Shown here: positions 63,720-64,000 of the stretch, one piece after another
Numbering within the stretch: the first letter of the stretch is position 1
Layout of the letters: every line of letters starts with the position of its first letter
NCBI GenBank assembly: GCA_013397795.1
Contig: VZTJ01000243.1
Coordinates: 299,037 to 363,036 of the forward strand
Source of the DNA: Orthonyx spaldingii
Taxonomy: Eukaryota; Chordata; Aves; Passeriformes; Orthonychidae
Reading direction: 5' to 3'
DNA length: 64,000 bases
Made by a program: the position numbers and the translations under genes
The notes under the pieces: model-generated
The model's database searches: none
What the model was told of the DNA's origin: nothing
The model's input: only the letters and a program-made list of their open reading frames with translations

Positions 63720-63960
63720 CCGCTTGCCTTGCTGGGGCTGGGTTCCGTATCCAGCACGAATCCAGTAATCAAACAATCTGGAAAAAGGTGTCCAGGCAAA
63801 ATATGTTGAGGTCCCAGACATGCACATAACCAGAAGATGAAAGCTAGCAGTGCAGCTCTTGGGAAATTCCTCTTCTCTTGTGAATTGACTGCTTGCACCA
63901 GCAAGGATTGTCGGGGAGGGGCGAGGGCGTAACAGAACGCACAACAACAGACTCCTGGGG
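63720..63960. other. CpG-richer patch at window edge
   Basis: About seven CpG dinucleotides fall in 240 bases, with a cluster at 63910-63935 (GGGGAGGGGCGAGGGCG), unlike the CpG-poor DNA before it. A 111-codon minus-strand frame (63641-63976) covers it without a recognisable domain. It could be part of an LTR, a promoter or another repeat continuing beyond the window; nothing decides between these. Confidence 0.4.
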
Positions 63961-64000
63961 GATTTCTGATAAACAAAAGGCTGAAGAGAAGATGAGAATA

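Larger units (their letters stand above)
59121..64000. other. DNA downstream of WDR72 exon 18 (last intron or intergenic)
   Basis: AT-rich DNA with a 16-T run at 59629-59644 and an A/C-rich tract at 61408-61466. It holds no convincing exon of a neighbour; in other amniotes the next gene is UNC13C, which I do not see. Candidate exon 63179-63318 and a CpG-richer edge at 63720-63960 are listed separately. Confidence 0.7.

Overview
The window is vertebrate nuclear DNA, almost certainly avian. It is AT-rich, has long introns, and its only recognisable mobile elements are old, truncated CR1 LINE fragments whose sequence resembles bird CR1 (antisense at 18966-19087 and 58719-59068, sense at about 46378-46490). 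No species can be assigned from sequence alone. There is no bacterial or phage content, no CRISPR array, no tRNA or rRNA gene, and no second protein-coding gene that I can support.

A single gene on the + strand fills the window: WDR72 (WD repeat domain 72). Seventeen consecutive coding exons (numbered 2-18, assuming one noncoding first exon) run from the ATG at 5810 to 58665. All have AG/GT borders and compatible phases. Joined, they give 1022 codons without a stop, the same length within about one residue as I recall for human WDR72 over this stretch. The N-terminal half (exons 2-13, residues 1-586) is WD40 repeats, exon 14 and early exon 15 are a polar linker, and the rest of exon 15 to exon 18 is the conserved C-terminal region shared with WDR7. 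Positions 1-5800 are probably intron 1 or upstream DNA; no promoter or CpG island is visible. Introns 13 (10.75 kb) and 14 (15.85 kb) occupy much of the window and hold nothing I can name as a gene.

The most interesting place is the 3' end. Exon 18 carries a good donor (58666), but its frame also runs on without a stop into an antisense CR1 that begins only about 53 bp past that donor, ending at TAG 59061-59063 with AATAAA at 59115-59120. The first residues beyond the donor resemble the mammalian WDR72 tail, so the gene may end in a CR1-derived C-terminus. A spliced alternative terminal exon at 63179-63318 is possible but weaker. Where the last exon lies cannot be settled without transcripts.

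The wider point is biological. WDR72 is best known as an enamel-maturation gene, with a further role in renal acid handling. If this is a modern, toothless bird, the apparently intact reading frame through exon 18 argues for retention through a non-dental function. I found no previously undescribed biological system.
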